64,000 nt of DNA from Tridacna crocea (Eukaryota; Mollusca; Bivalvia; Cardiida; Cardiidae), in NCBI GenBank assembly GCA_943736015.1, contig OX031068.1, positions 26,606,296 to 26,670,295 on the forward strand, written 5' to 3'. Position numbers and translations under genes: made by a program. The notes under the pieces are model-generated. The model saw nothing but the letters and a program-made list of their open reading frames with translations. It had not been told where the DNA came from and did no database searches. Position 1 is the first letter of the stretch, and each line of letters begins with the position of its first letter. Of this stretch, positions 53,260 through 63,935 are shown one piece after another.

Positions 53260-53482
53260 TTAACTCTTTGCCATATGACAAAATTTTACACTTGTGCTAC
53301 TCTAAGGCATTTGCAGACAACAAATCAAATGAAACTTTGAAAGTTAACTTTGATAAAATAGATAACCATGTAGGAAAAGGAGGAAGTGCTGGTTTCCAGC
53401 ATTTTCTCCTCTTCCCACAATGTTTTCAAAACAATCCATTCACAAGATCTTTAAAAGTCGGGATTGTATGGTAAAGAGTTAA
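53260..53482 (-). repeat. TPE copy, type A
   Basis: TTAACTCTTTGCCATATGAC start; core GGAGGAAGTGCTGGTTTCCAGC; end GGTAAAGAGTTAA. Confidence 0.88.
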
Positions 53483-53553
53483 ACATGGAAGGGCTGATTT
53501 GATTATAAAATTGACCTCTCCATTTGGAAAAAGAATAATTATATTACAAAACA

Positions 53554-53602
53554 AATCTAAGATCAAACTGCATATTCTGTGTATTCTAATCATGATCTAT
53601 AA
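53554..53602. repeat. GFB hairpin
   Basis: CTAAGATCAAACTGCATATT ... GTATTCTAATCATGATCTA. Confidence 0.55.
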
Positions 53603-53810
53603 TGTTCCAGAGTAGAAATCTTTTGAAAAAATTGTAGATAAAGGATAAAAAGCTGGTAACCGGTATTTTCTCCTTTTGTTAACATTTTTTTCCCAATATT
53701 TTCTGTGTTTCCAAAGAAAAGTTCCTGTATTTTAGTCACTTACAGTTTGTCCTCTGCAAATCCTTTCAATTTGGAGGAATCTAAAATTTTATCGTCTGGT
53801 TAAGGGTTAA
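53603..53810 (+). repeat. TPE copy, left tip lost
   Basis: CCAGAGTAGAAATCTTTTG; core GGATAAAAAGCTGGTAACCGG; end CTGGTTAAGGGTTAA. Confidence 0.72.
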
Positions 53811-54109
53811 GTAAGTGAAATTAGGCCTATAATACGAAGATTGTTCCGATAGGTCATTGTGAACAGCTTCTCGATGTGAGATCTGAACAACTTTCAAGTG
53901 GGTAATTTCCGCAGTCTGAATAGGGGCTTCTCAAACAGTAGAACTGAAACATGGCGACAGAATGTTCAGACAGCTTTTCAATCTTTACTGAATAAATATT
54001 TAGCGGAATTTTAATTTAATTCTTTTCAACATTGTCTGGATAGTTTGGAGTTTGAGTTATTTTTAACTCACCTGTAATCCTTAGGTATTGCCTCAGTTAT
54101 CCAATCAAA

Positions 54110-54265
54110 GTTACCTCTTTGCCACACGATAAATTTTTTTATCTACCAAAATTTAAGAAATTTATGAACCATTAAGTGAATATGGCTTAAAAAAATTTTG
54201 TTTATCTTTGAGTAGCTAGAAAGGATTGCGGAAGAGGGGAGAAAATGCTAATCACCTACATTTTG
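54110..54265 (-). repeat. TPE left half, diverged
   Basis: TTACCTCTTTGCCACACGAT start; GGGGAGAAAATGCTAATCACC; then the repeat at 54255 begins. Confidence 0.6.
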
Positions 54266-54390
54266 AGATATTTTGTCTGAAGCAATCAAGAAATCGCAAA
54301 ATTTGATACTTTTTCACTAATATAGAATGTCCATTCCTAGCAAATGACTCTCCTAGTAATGAACTCTTAATAAGACATCAAAATTCAAAT
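54255..54390 (+). repeat. 135-bp dispersed repeat, copy 1
   Basis: CCTACATTTTGAGATATTTTG to CTTAATAAGACATCAAAATTC; about 90 percent alike to 62133-62262 by eye. Both copies lie against a minus TPE. Confidence 0.85.
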
Positions 54391-54450
54391 TGTCCGGACG
54401 ATTGTGTCAAAATCTCCTGAAAAACTTGCTGTCAGGTGGCAGTTCATTAT

Positions 54451-56182
54451 TATGCCCCCCTTTCGAAGAAATGGGGGTATATTGCTTTGCACTTGTCGGT
54501 CGGTCCGTCAGTACGTCTGTCCGTCGGTCGGTCGGAAGGTCGGTCCGTAGACCAAGTTTGTCTGGAGCATAACTCAAAAACTATTTAAGGTATCATCTTG
54601 AAACTTCATAGGTGGATAGATCTCATTAAGGAGAAGTGCAGTGCACAAGAACCATAACTCTGCCCATCATATTTTTGGAGTTATTGCCCTTTGTTGATTT
54701 TCATACTTAATTTTTGTCCGGAGCATAACTCAAATACTATTTAAGGTATCATCTTGAAACTACATAGGTGGATAGATCTCATTAAGGAGAAGTGCAGTGC
54801 ACAATAACAACAACCCTGCCCATCATATTTTTGGAGTTATTGCCCTTTGTTGATTTTCATACTTAATTTTTGTCCGGAGCATAACTCAAAAACTATTTCA
54901 GGTATCATCTTGAAATTACATAGGTTGATAGATCTCATTAAGGAGAAGTGCAGTGTACAAGAACCATAACTCTGCCCATCATATTGTTGGAGTTATTGCC
55001 CTTTTTTGATTTTCATACTTAATTTTTGTCCAGAGCATAACTCAAAAAGTATTTTAGGTATCACCTTGAAACTTCATAGGTGGATAGATCTCATTAAGGA
55101 GAAGTGCAGTGCACAAGTACCATAACTCTGCCCATCATATTTTTGGAGTTATTGCCCTTTGTTGATTTTCATATTTAATTTTTGTCCGTAGCATAACTCT
55201 AAAAGTATTTCAGGTATCACCTTGAAACCTTATATGTGAAAAGATCTTATTAAGGAGAAGTGCAGTGCACAAGAACCATAACTCTGCCTATCATATTTTT
55301 GGAGTTATTGCTCTTTGTTGATTTTCATAGTTAATTTTTGTCCAGAGCATAACTCAAAAAGTATTTCAGGTATCATCTTGAAACTACATAGGTGAATAGA
55401 TCTCATTTAGGAGAAGTGCAGTGCACAATAACAACAACTCTGCCCATCATATTTATGGAGTTATTGCCCTTTGTTGATTTTCATACTTAATTTTTGTCCG
55501 GAGCATAACTCTAAAAGTGTTTCAGGTATTATCCTAAAACCTCATAGGTGGATAGATTATACTAAGGAGAAGTGCGGTGCACAAGTACCATAACTCTGCC
55601 CATCATATTTTTGGAGTTATTGCCCTTTGTTGATTTTCATAGTTAATTTTTGTCTGGAGCATAACTCAAAAAGTATTTCAGGTATCACCTTGAAACCTTA
55701 TAGGTGGATTAACCTTATTAAGGAGAAGTGCAGTGCACAAGAACCATAACTCTGCCCATTATATTTTTGGAGCTTTTGCCCTTTGTTGATTTTCATACTT
55801 AATTTTTGTCCAGAGCATAACTCAAAAGGTTTTTCAGGTATCATCTTGAAACCATATATGTGGATAGATCTTATTCAGGAGAAGTGCATTGCACAAGAAC
55901 CATAACTCTGCCCATTATATTTTTGCAATTACTGCCCTTTGTTGATTTTCATACTTATTTTTTTTCCGGAGCATAACTCAAAAAGTATGTGAGGTAAAAT
56001 CATGAAACTTTAAAAGTTGATAGTTCACTTAAATGGGAAGTACAGTGCCCAAGAATTGTTAATTTATCATTAATAATTTTTGAGTAATTACCCTTTGTTC
56101 GTTTTTACACTTTGAACGTAAGAGTTTATAATCACATTGGATGCCATTGGGGGGCATACATGTTTTACAAACATCTCTTGTT
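54451..56182 (+). mobile_element. HINE/pearl-like element with ~10 units of 156 bp
   Basis: TATGCCCCCCTTTCGAAG start and TTGGGGGGCATACATG..ACATCTCTTGTT end; GCCCCCC/GGGGGGC is the subterminal inverted repeat. A GTCGGTCGGTCC-rich leader is followed by units GAGCATAACTCAAAAACTAT starting near 54565, 54721, 54877, 55033, 55190, 55343, 55500, 55657, 55814 and 55970. The final unit is older. No coding capacity. Confidence 0.85.
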
Positions 56183-56314
56183 TATGACTAGGGCACACTA
56201 TTGCAAGTTAGAGTAACATCACTTTACACTGCCTAATTCATAAAAAGTCTACTATGCTATGAATGGGATCACCATGCTATAACTGGGCTCACCATCTACC
56301 GTATGATATTGACT

Positions 56315-56417
56315 TATAACAATGCTGGGAAAGAAACCTTTTGAAAACATTGTGGTATGGAGCATTTTCTCCCTTTCCCACAATGTTTTCTACCTTATCA
56401 AAGAAACCCTGCTCCAT
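56315..56417 (+). repeat. TPE fragment, left core arm deleted
   Basis: AAACCTTTTGAAAACATTGTGG then ATGGAGCATTTTCTCC; right end missing. Confidence 0.7.
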
Positions 56418-56647
56418 TTAACCCTTTCCCAAAAAATCCCTGAGTTTTACGGGTCTGGAATAGTAGCCTTTTGAAAACATTGTGGGAAAAGGAGAAAATG
56501 CTGGTAACCAGCATTTTCTCCTTTTTCCCACAATGTTTTCTACCCTATCATAGATAGAAATCATTTTTTCAGCAAGAGTTGAATTGCCGTCTGCAAATGC
56601 TTTCAATTTGGTCTAGTTCAAAAATTTGTCATTTGGAAAAGGCTTAA
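56418..56647 (+). repeat. TPE copy, type A core with TTTCCC ends
   Basis: TTAACCCTTTCCCAAAAAATCC to TTTGGAAAAGGCTTAA; perfect core centred GCTGGTAACCAGC. The paired end change (TTTCC / GGAAA) is like type B while the core is type A. Confidence 0.92.
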
Positions 56648-56722
56648 GCCACCTTGAAATTTTCTTTTGCAAGCCTTTGAATTTGGATAGGGCTAAAATT
56701 TTGTTGTCTGGTAAAGGGTTAA
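56645..56722 (+). repeat. TPE right-end fragment
   Basis: TTGCAAGCCTTTGAATTTGG ... CTGGTAAAGGGTTAA. Confidence 0.6.
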
Positions 56723-56744
56723 ATTTGTAATCATTCATCAGCAG

Positions 56745-56850
56745 TAGATGAAAAAGACTGTGCGACACAATGCTGGGATAGGAGGAAATGTTAGTAACCA
56801 GCTCTTCTTCCTTTACCTACGATGTTTTCTTCCAATTGAAAAACAAAGCA
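56745..56850 (+). repeat. TPE core fragment
   Basis: GGAGGAAATGTTAGTAACCAGC and CTACGATGTTTTCTTCC. Confidence 0.55.
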
Positions 56851-57272
56851 CATCTACTAGGGTGTCATGAATTAGATTTTCAAAGCCTCAGCCCAAAGTT
56901 GTATTTTAGTGCTAAAGTTGAAAAGACGATGCAAACTTGTTTTGGTCCCATATTTGGTGAATGAATGCATGTAATTTTTTTGAACTATAGCCTAAAAATT
57001 ACCATGAATGGATTGTAAGATGCGAGAATGTTAATTGCAAACTAATTCAACTTCTCTTTTGAACTTTACTCGCCCTGAACGACAGTCTGTTTAAGGTTTA
57101 CTTATGTTTTGAGTGCAAAGTAATTACATCCATGGTAAAAATATTGCAAATTCGGAAGCCATATGTCATTACCAAAAACCGAAATCCATTCATAAGTATG
57201 ATAATGAACTGTTTCCCTTTTTAAACCCTCGACCAAGTTTGTCTATTCATGAATGATGAAGTAGAAGCCTTT
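56851..57272. other. Non-coding stretch, nothing recognised
   Basis: No supported feature. Confidence 0.5.
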
Positions 57273-57486
57273 TTAACCCTATACCAATTAATCCCTGGTT
57301 TTCAAGACCCCGGGGAAGAAGCATTTTGAAAACATTGTGGGTAAAGGAGAAAATGCTGGTTGCCAATTTTTATACCCTTCCCAAATTAAACTTCAATTTT
57401 TGAGTCGGGGTCAGATTCATTTTGTCGTCTGCAAATGCTTTCAGCTTGGACAAGTCAAAAATTCTGTTGTTTGGTAAAACATTTAA
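57273..57486 (+). repeat. TPE copy with right core arm deleted
   Basis: TTAACCCTATACCAATTAATCC start; GGAGAAAATGCTGGTTGCC then TTTTTATACCC; end GGTAAAACATTTAA. Confidence 0.87.
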
Positions 57487-57664
57487 CATTGCGGAAAGAG
57501 AAAAAAATGTTGGAAACTCACATTTTTTCCTTTTATCACACTGTTTCCTATCCTATCAGAGATAAACTACATAATCTGAGCAATATTCTATTTATCGTCT
57601 GCAAAATGAATGCTTTCAATTTTAACTTGAATATCTAAAATTTTGTCGTCTGGTGAAGAGTTGA
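57483..57664 (+). repeat. TPE copy, left unique half missing
   Basis: TTAA then directly CATTGCGGAAAGAG and a worn core; end CTGGTGAAGAGTTGA. Confidence 0.72.
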
Positions 57665-57865
57665 CTCTTACAAGATGACAAAATATTGGAATCGGCCAAA
57701 TTGAAAGCATTAAAATTTTGCAGACAACAAAATAAATAATGATGATTGCTTACCTTAAATGTAGTATAAAACATTGTGGGAAGAGGAGAAAATGCTGGTC
57801 ACAATGTTTTCAAAAGGCTTCTAGCATTGGATTGTTAAAACTCAGGATTGTGTGGTAAAGAGTTA
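57661..57865 (-). repeat. TPE copy with right core arm deleted
   Basis: TTGACTCTTACAAGATGAC start; GGAGAAAATGCTGGTCACAATGTTTTC shows right-arm loss; end GGTAAAGAGTTAA. Confidence 0.85.
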
Positions 57866-58151
57866 ATGGGACCAAAATATAGTAGTTCAATCCAAACCCA
57901 CTTTGTTGGTTCTTATAAAGAATGATTAATGCATTGATGACACTTATTAAATCTCCCAGTGTGGGTCACTTAATCATAGATTACTTATTCGTGGTCACAT
58001 AGTCATGGAGGGCTAATTTGACAATTGTGACTGCCACGCTCCTTTCTCCTATTTTAAACCTTGCTTCATCTTATGCACTTGAGTTCAATTGGTACAGAGT
58101 GTTACAATACCTAAGTGTGAATAGGTATTGTCAATACTTTGTTTTCTCTGA

Positions 58152-58384
58152 TTGACCCTTCACCAAATGACAGAATTTTAGCCTTGTCCAAATTGAAATT
58201 AGTTGCAGACAACAAAATAAATTTAAAGTGGCTGAAAATTTGAAATTTGTTTTGTGAAGGGCAGAAAACATCGTTGGAAAAGGAGAAAATGCTGGTTACC
58301 AGCATTTTCCCCTTTTCCCACAATGTTTTCTAATGGCATCTTTCTCAGGGGCATCAAAAGAAGGGATTGTGTGGTGATGGGTTA
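58152..58384 (-). repeat. TPE copy, type A
   Basis: TTGACCCTTCACCAAATGAC start; intact core; end GGTGATGGGTTAC. Confidence 0.9.
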
Positions 58385-58609
58385 CCCTTCACCACAACAA
58401 AATTTTCAGATCTGTCTAAATGGAAAGCATTTGCAGATGGCAGATTCATTATGGCTCATATCAAATGATTTTTCTTCGATGGGGTAGAAAAAACTGTGGG
58501 AAAAGGAGAAAAATGCTGTTAACCAGCATTTTCTCCTTTTCCCACAATGTTTTCAGAAGCTTTCTCTTACAGGAGTATTAAAAGTTGTCATTGTGTGATA
58601 AAGGGTTAA
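58381..58609 (-). repeat. TPE copy, type A
   Basis: Begins at the previous end (TTACCCTTCACCAC); core GGAGAAAAATGCTGTTAACCAGC; end GATAAAGGGTTAA. Confidence 0.88.
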
Positions 58610-58755
58610 TGATCCTAGGAAGTAAGACTTGTGAAAACATTGTGGAGAAAAAGGAGAAAATGCAAATCCAAAAATTTAAACCACATCTAATTTGTTGTCT
58701 GCCAGTGCTCTATATTTGGGCATATCCTAAATTTTGTCATTTGATAAAGAATTAA
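58606..58755 (+). repeat. TPE copy, core mostly deleted
   Basis: TTAATGATCCTAGGAAGTAAG; GGAGAAAATGC then AAATCC; end GATAAAGAATTAA. Confidence 0.75.
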
Positions 58756-58955
58756 CTCTTGCCTTTTCCAAAATCAACACATCTGCAGATGGCAAAATAA
58801 ACATGACTCTTCAAAAAATTCAAATTTGTTTTCAGAAGGGTGGAAAACATAGTAGGAAAGGAGAAAATGTTACAGCATTTTCTCCTTTTCCCACAATGTT
58901 TTCAGAAGCCAACTTAGGGGTCCAATAAAATCAGGATTGTTTGATAAAGTGTTAA
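58752..58955 (-). repeat. TPE copy, short-centred core
   Basis: TTAACTCTTGCC start; core GGAGAAAATGTTACAGCATTTTCTCC; end GATAAAGTGTTAA. Confidence 0.85.
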
Positions 58956-59276
58956 AGTAAGAAATATCAATGGCCTTGATGACAAAGTTCAGACAACTAA
59001 GTATCATACTTCTAGTTCGGCTATCAGATTTAGGTCTGGCTGTATGTAATACTTTAGAACACACAGGTAAAAAACATAATTTTAGAATGTTTCATTTACT
59101 TCACAGAAACAAGGATTTCAGGTTGTTCAAAGGGCAGATAACTCTATAGTTTTTAAGAGTTTATTCTGAAAAAGGATTTAACAGAGAAGAAAAGTTATTC
59201 CTGCTGTTTGGTGTAGAAGTTTGAAAAGATTTTAACTTTAAGCTCCCAAGTGAGACTCAGTTACCTTTTATGGACA
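58956..59276. other. Non-coding stretch, nothing recognised
   Basis: No supported feature. Confidence 0.5.
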
Positions 59277-59332
59277 TTATAGATGTTGATCAGACTGCAA
59301 TAAATGCGCTGTCTAATCTTTAATCCATACTG
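59277..59332. repeat. GFB hairpin, decayed
   Basis: TTATAGATGTTGATCAGACTG ... GCTGTCTAATCTTTAATCC. Confidence 0.5.
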
Positions 59333-59554
59333 TATGGTCAGATGATATTTTTCTTACAACTAAGTTAAAAATAGCAAAATTTGGGTTTTTTCAATCGGCT
59401 GGAAATTTTGGTTTATCCAGTGTAGCAGGTAAAGTGATAAATTTCCTCCACCCCGTTGCATTGTGGGGTTTATCAGTCACACAGTTTTTCACTGATAAAA
59501 AACCTCCCACTCCACATCATATGACATGGTGCAGTCATCAACCCTACAATGTGT

Positions 59555-59752
59555 TTAATTCTTTAATGATCCCGGGACTCTGAGAACAAAGTCTTTTGAA
59601 AACATTGGTAACCAGTATTTTCTCCTTTTCCAAAAATGTTTTCTTCCTTTCCCAAAACAATTTAATTTTTTGAGTCACATTAATTTTGTCGTCTGCAAAT
59701 GGTGTCAATTTGGACCAGTCTTATTTAATTTTGTTGTTTGGTAAAGAATAAA
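59555..59752 (+). repeat. TPE copy with left core arm deleted
   Basis: TTAATTCTTTAATGATCCC; AAAACATTGGTAACCAGTATTTTCTCC; end GGTAAAGAATAA. Confidence 0.83.
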
Positions 59753-59844
59753 CACTGAACTTAACTATCCTGATTTAAATCCTGAGAAGATTTGGTTGCT
59801 AATAATGTGTATTGTTTTTTATGCCATTTTCACCATTACTTCAG

Positions 59845-60073
59845 TTAATCCATTACCAAACAACAATATTTTAGACTTGTCCAAATTGAAAGCATTTGCA
59901 GATGACAAAATAAAAGTGACTGAAAATTTGGAATTTGTTTTTTGAAGGGTAGAAAACATTGTGGGAAAAGGAGAAAATGCTGGTTACCATCATTTTCTCG
60001 TTTACCCACAAGGTTTTCTAAAGGTTTCTTTCTCAGGGGCGTCAAAAGAAGGGATTGTGTGGTAATGGGTTAA
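59845..60073 (-). repeat. TPE copy, type A
   Basis: TTAATCCATTACCAAACAAC to GGTAATGGGTTAA; right arm CATCATTTTCTCGTTTACCC has four changes. Confidence 0.92.
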
Positions 60074-60335
60074 ACTGGTGGCAATAGTGCTTCTTCATGC
60101 TTTCCTGGAGTTCGCACAATATTTGCACAGTACTGTGCTTAATATTCTTCCAATATTAGCCTCTGGCTGCTTTCCACAAAACCATTGTCCAAACAGTGAT
60201 CAGTGGTAAGAGAGCAATTAATCCTGTTGCAAAGACTATCATCAACCCTCAACATGAATTGGATGAACTGGGGACTTGACCCAATAACTCTTTGCTCTCG
60301 AGTCTTGTATGCTGCTGACTGCGACCAGGATTTGT
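60074..60335 (-). repeat. tRNA-derived SINE, worn
   Basis: Body words TTCATGCTTTCCTGGAGTT, CAGTGATCAGTGGTAAGAGAG; minus-strand head GGGTCAAGTCCCC near 60270. Confidence 0.55.
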
Positions 60336-60458
60336 TTACATGATTGATAAATTGACAGCAGTTACAGGCTCTTCAGCAACGTTTTTGGTCAGAATTGTCC
60401 TCATATGTATGGGGCTGTTAGTATCAAAAGTCTGCAGGTTTGTAACAGTATGATACTG

Positions 60459-61825
60459 TATGAGGGTTGTCCCAAAATGCTGTAGAATTGTTTAGAAAGT
60501 TGGCCAAACTGAATGACACAGCCTTGGAACAAATAGCTGCAACTGTTGTACAAACAATTACTCACTTACATGAATGTCGGCTTTCATTGCATATTATTAT
60601 AGTAGAAAAAATTGTAATCCATGGTGAGGATTCGCGGCCCACCAGAAAAATAATCACTAATATGATTAAGAGTTTTGTTTAATGCAAGAACTAACAAAAA
60701 TATTTTGATCAAATCCAATCAAAATTATATATACAACATTGTCAAATAGTGGCGAGGTGTCGTACAAAGATTCATAGAAATAAAGTCAAATGTGACCGTT
60801 TTATGATGTTTTATTACAAAGCTAATGCGATCAAACTTTTGAAAATGGCGACGTCCAGCGACGTTACTGCACAGCAGTCTGACATCAAGTACTGTGTTGT
60901 GCGCAGTATGATACCCAGGCAAACCACTGAAGAAATGAATTCAACTAAACAGTACCATGCTGTAAGTAGGAAGCTTAATAAATCTGATGTTATTCCACAG
61001 ATTGATAGGAAAGTGATGTGAAAAATGGCAGGCCAACAGAGTTGAACAACAAGATTCTCAAAAACTCCTATCAGACATAATTAAAAGTATCAACGACTTC
61101 AGTCTTATAGTGAGAGAAATTGCAAATATTATCGGAATATGTAAATTGTTTGTCCAGCATTAGAAATTGGGCTTCTAGGTTGGTTTCAGAGGCTTTTGCC
61201 TCCACCCTATTGGCCAGATTTGGCACCACAGGACTTTTCCTACTTTAATATGTTGAAAGGCAGTCTATAATGCCGCAGATTTATTGATACTGAGGATATA
61301 CTGCTGTCTGTTAAAGCCTTTAACAGGTCTCTTAGTTGTCAGTGGGTTGAAAACGTGTTCTAGCACTGGGATAGGAGGCACGAAAAGTGTGTGCAACATG
61401 CAGGGAAGTACGTTGAAAAATTGTTGTCACGTGACATTGCAAGTTTAGTGATGACATTTATGTTCAGTGGGCCACAAGGGGTTGTTATGACATGCAATTG
61501 TTTGGTGAAGGCTCAAAGAAACATTAGTGCTGTTTTTTGGTCAGAGACATCCTTCAAAAATATCGATACAGAGCAAAAAGCACACTGCAGGCTCAAAACA
61601 TGGCCACTTTCCCATGTTTACATCAATAGTGTGATGGTCTACAGTGAGAGGAATGATCCTGTATCACAAAGACTTCAAAACTTGGAAAGAGCATTGCTAA
61701 GCTGAAATTTTACTTGTGAAATAGTATGATTTAGAGAGCTTAGAAACTAAGCAGGTGCAATATTGGGGCTTTTAACAGGCAAAGAGTCACAAAAGTGTTA
61801 TGGGACAAGGGGGTTAGGACATATT
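60459..61825 (+). mobile_element. Decayed mariner transposon
   Basis: Left end TATGAGGGTTGTCCCAAAATG is mariner-like; a weak mirror (TTATGGGACAAGGGGG) lies near 61800. Transposase traces on the plus strand come in order. First is an N-terminal helix region at 60869-60990 (QQSDIKYCVV ... EEMNSTKQYHAVS). Second is a helix-turn-helix at 61065-61135 (LLSDIIKSIN ... VREIANIIGI). Third is a C-terminal block at 61199-61424 (PPPYWPDLAPQDFSYF, RRFIDTED, HAGKYVEKL). Several stops and frameshifts occur and the stretch with the first two catalytic acids is deleted, so it is dead. Confidence 0.8.
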
Positions 61826-62132
61826 TATTTAGTATTTTATACTGAGTGAGTAATGTTATTTCAAATAAATCATTTAAGGTATTCTTTCACTTTATCTTGT
61901 TGACATTGTATCAGCTGACCAGGGGTGTACTTGATTAGTCTTGTTTGACTAAGGGTTGTACGCTTTACTAGGGCCTGGAATGTCATTCTCTCTGTTTGAT
62001 TGACCGATCAATGTAAATATTTTATTAATGAAAAAGAGACGCTCCTAACCTTTAGCCTTTGCAGCATAACTTGTATGGTGTGGTTTTGGTTTAGACTGCC
62101 CAGTATATACTATGGTGTTGAATCTCGACTCT
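61826..62132. other. Non-coding stretch, nothing recognised
   Basis: No supported feature. Confidence 0.5.
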
Positions 62133-62262
62133 CCTACATTTTCAGATTTTTTGTCTGAAGCACTCAAGAAATTGCAAAATTTGATACTTTTTCTAGTTTA
62201 GCATGTCCATCCCTAGCAAATAGCTCTCCTAGTCATGAACTCTTAACAAGACATCAAAATTT
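62133..62262 (+). repeat. 135-bp dispersed repeat, copy 2
   Basis: CCTACATTTTCAGATTTTTTG to CTTAACAAGACATCAAAATTT; partner of 54255-54390. Confidence 0.85.
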
Positions 62263-62462
62263 AAGACTTGTCCAAATGGAAAGTGTGCACAGACAATATA
62301 TAAGTTTGACTCAGATGATTGGAGTTGTCTTCGAAAGAGAGGAAAGCATTGTTAGAAAAGGAGAAAATGCTGGTAACCAGCATTTTCTCATTTTCTTACA
62401 GTGTTTTCAAAATTATCTTCCTCACATTTGTAAAACAACTGGGTCATTTTTTGTCAGGTTAA
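62250..62462 (-). repeat. TPE copy, type A
   Basis: CAAAATTTAAGACTTGTCC start (tip lost into the preceding repeat); core GCTGGTAACCAGC (centre A in a minus copy); end TTTGTCAGGTTAA. Confidence 0.82.
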
Positions 62463-63086
62463 TGGCTTTTTCAGTTATGGTGATGCCTTTTTGGACTATG
62501 ATGCTTCAACTGCTAATGACTGCTCAAGACTATATCAGTAGGTACTGTTTCAGTAAAACTTTGTTCTCATTTGTTTCATCGGCAAAGCTGTCAAGATTCA
62601 ATTTTTCCATGTCTTTATCAGGTCTGAAGATGAATATATCTAATAAGGATCAGCCTTAACATTAGGAATGGGGTAATGGCCTAAACTTTATTTGACCTGA
62701 TGGTCATTTTGTTGACCATTTATAGCCATTAGCTGACTGTCCAAGGACCTCCTCTTTCAGCGGGTGCTGGTAGTAATTTTATTTCTGTTGCTGTAAATGG
62801 GAGATCACATTTCACAGTGTGATATCCTTTGTAAACTATAGATAGGATTGTTAAAGGTGATAAATATAGTGTCTGATACTGACTGTTAACCATTCATTAG
62901 ACAGAACTTCTAAATGAGCACACTCAAGTTTTATGGGAGACTAAATGACAAGTTAACCTCTCACATTCCTGTGGTGGTGAATATTGGGGATGCTTTTCCA
63001 AAATCTGTAGATTTGGGCCAATATACAGCAACTATTCCTTATTATGTTTTAATCCATAGGCTGCCAAGGGGAACTCACTGACTGTT
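62463..63086. other. Non-coding stretch, nothing recognised
   Basis: No supported feature. Confidence 0.5.
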
Positions 63087-63150
63087 TGCAGACAGTATAG
63101 AAATCAGACTGCACAGAACGTGCAGTCTAATCTTGAATCTAAACTGTTTG
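63087..63150. repeat. GFB hairpin
   Basis: CAGACAGTATAGAAATCAGACTGCAC AGAAC GTGCAGTCTAATCTTGAATC. Confidence 0.7.
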
Positions 63151-63304
63151 ATGGGGAGATATTATTCATGAAAACATAAGGAGATATTATTTATGAAATG
63201 CAGCAATATATGGGTTGATATTATCGAATTGAAAATTTAATTTTAGTTATTTTGCAGCGTAAGGGTTAAATGTAATTGTAATTGTGGATCACATGTTTTG
63301 ATTT

Positions 63305-63435
63305 GTCTTTTAAAAGGTAAGGAACAGTATAAGAAAAGGAGAAAATGCACAGCTATCACTGGTTACTAGTACTTTTTCTATTTCGGACAATAGTTTCAAA
63401 AGCCTTCTTCCATGGGTTCATAGAACTTGTTGATA
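63305..63435 (-). repeat. TPE fragment
   Basis: GTATAAGAAAAGGAGAAAATGC, a broken right arm, then TTTCAAAAGCCTTCTTCC. Confidence 0.6.
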
Positions 63436-63469
63436 GTTTAATTAGTTTAGTTTATAAATGACATTCAAT

Positions 63470-63535
63470 TAGCATGGGCGGATCCAGAGGGGGTGGACCG
63501 GGGGTCCAGACCCCCACCTGGAATTTGGCAAAAAT
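63470..63535. repeat. Short dispersed-repeat-like block
   Basis: CATGGGCGGATCCAGAGGGG ... GGGGGTCCAGACCCCC: GC-rich, with an internal hairpin GGGGGTC/GACCCCC. This kind of block is a common interspersed sequence in invertebrate genomes; single copy here. Confidence 0.4.
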
Positions 63536-63754
63536 GTGGTTATCAGATTCGTGAATGGGACTGGTTTGATATTGCACAGCATATATGTAAGATACAATCA
63601 TAAAAAAAAAGGTTCTAAATGTGGAAACCTCATGTTTAGAACTGGAAACGTTGACTTTTCTTGTAAACAAACGGCTTACATCCACTGAAATCTGGAAATC
63701 ATATAATTAGGAATCAAGTTCTGATAACTTATGGTCTAGTACTAATAATACTCT

Positions 63755-63812
63755 TATTGAAACAAACTTTCTTTCAATATTTTGCCTCTCACCTCTGATG
63801 CAAGTGAGAAAA
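63755..63812. repeat. SINE fragment
   Basis: TTGCCTCTCACCTCTGATGCAAGTGAG; matches the block near 30745. Confidence 0.4.
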
Positions 63813-63829
63813 ATGGTCAGTGGCCAGGA

Positions 63830-63935
63830 AAACACATTTTGTATGTTTAGTTTCCACTATGTTTTTTGAAACTTTTTTGATCTAGGTCATTAGAATTCTG
63901 GATTGTTTGGTTAAAAGATTGAGTCATTCTATGCA
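63830..63935 (-). repeat. TPE right-end fragment
   Basis: CCACTATGTTTTTTGAAAC, GTCATTAGAATTCTGGATTGTTTGG, TTAAAAGATTGAG. Confidence 0.5.

Noticed and set aside
7322..60045. Dozens of short open frames with FENIVGKGENAGNQHFLLF-like peptides on both strands
   Set aside because: They are translations of the TPE palindrome and flanks in whichever frame is open; length, frame and start vary from copy to copy.
62276..62659. 127-residue open frame
   Set aside because: Its first third is TPE sequence; the rest has no recognisable feature or splice context.
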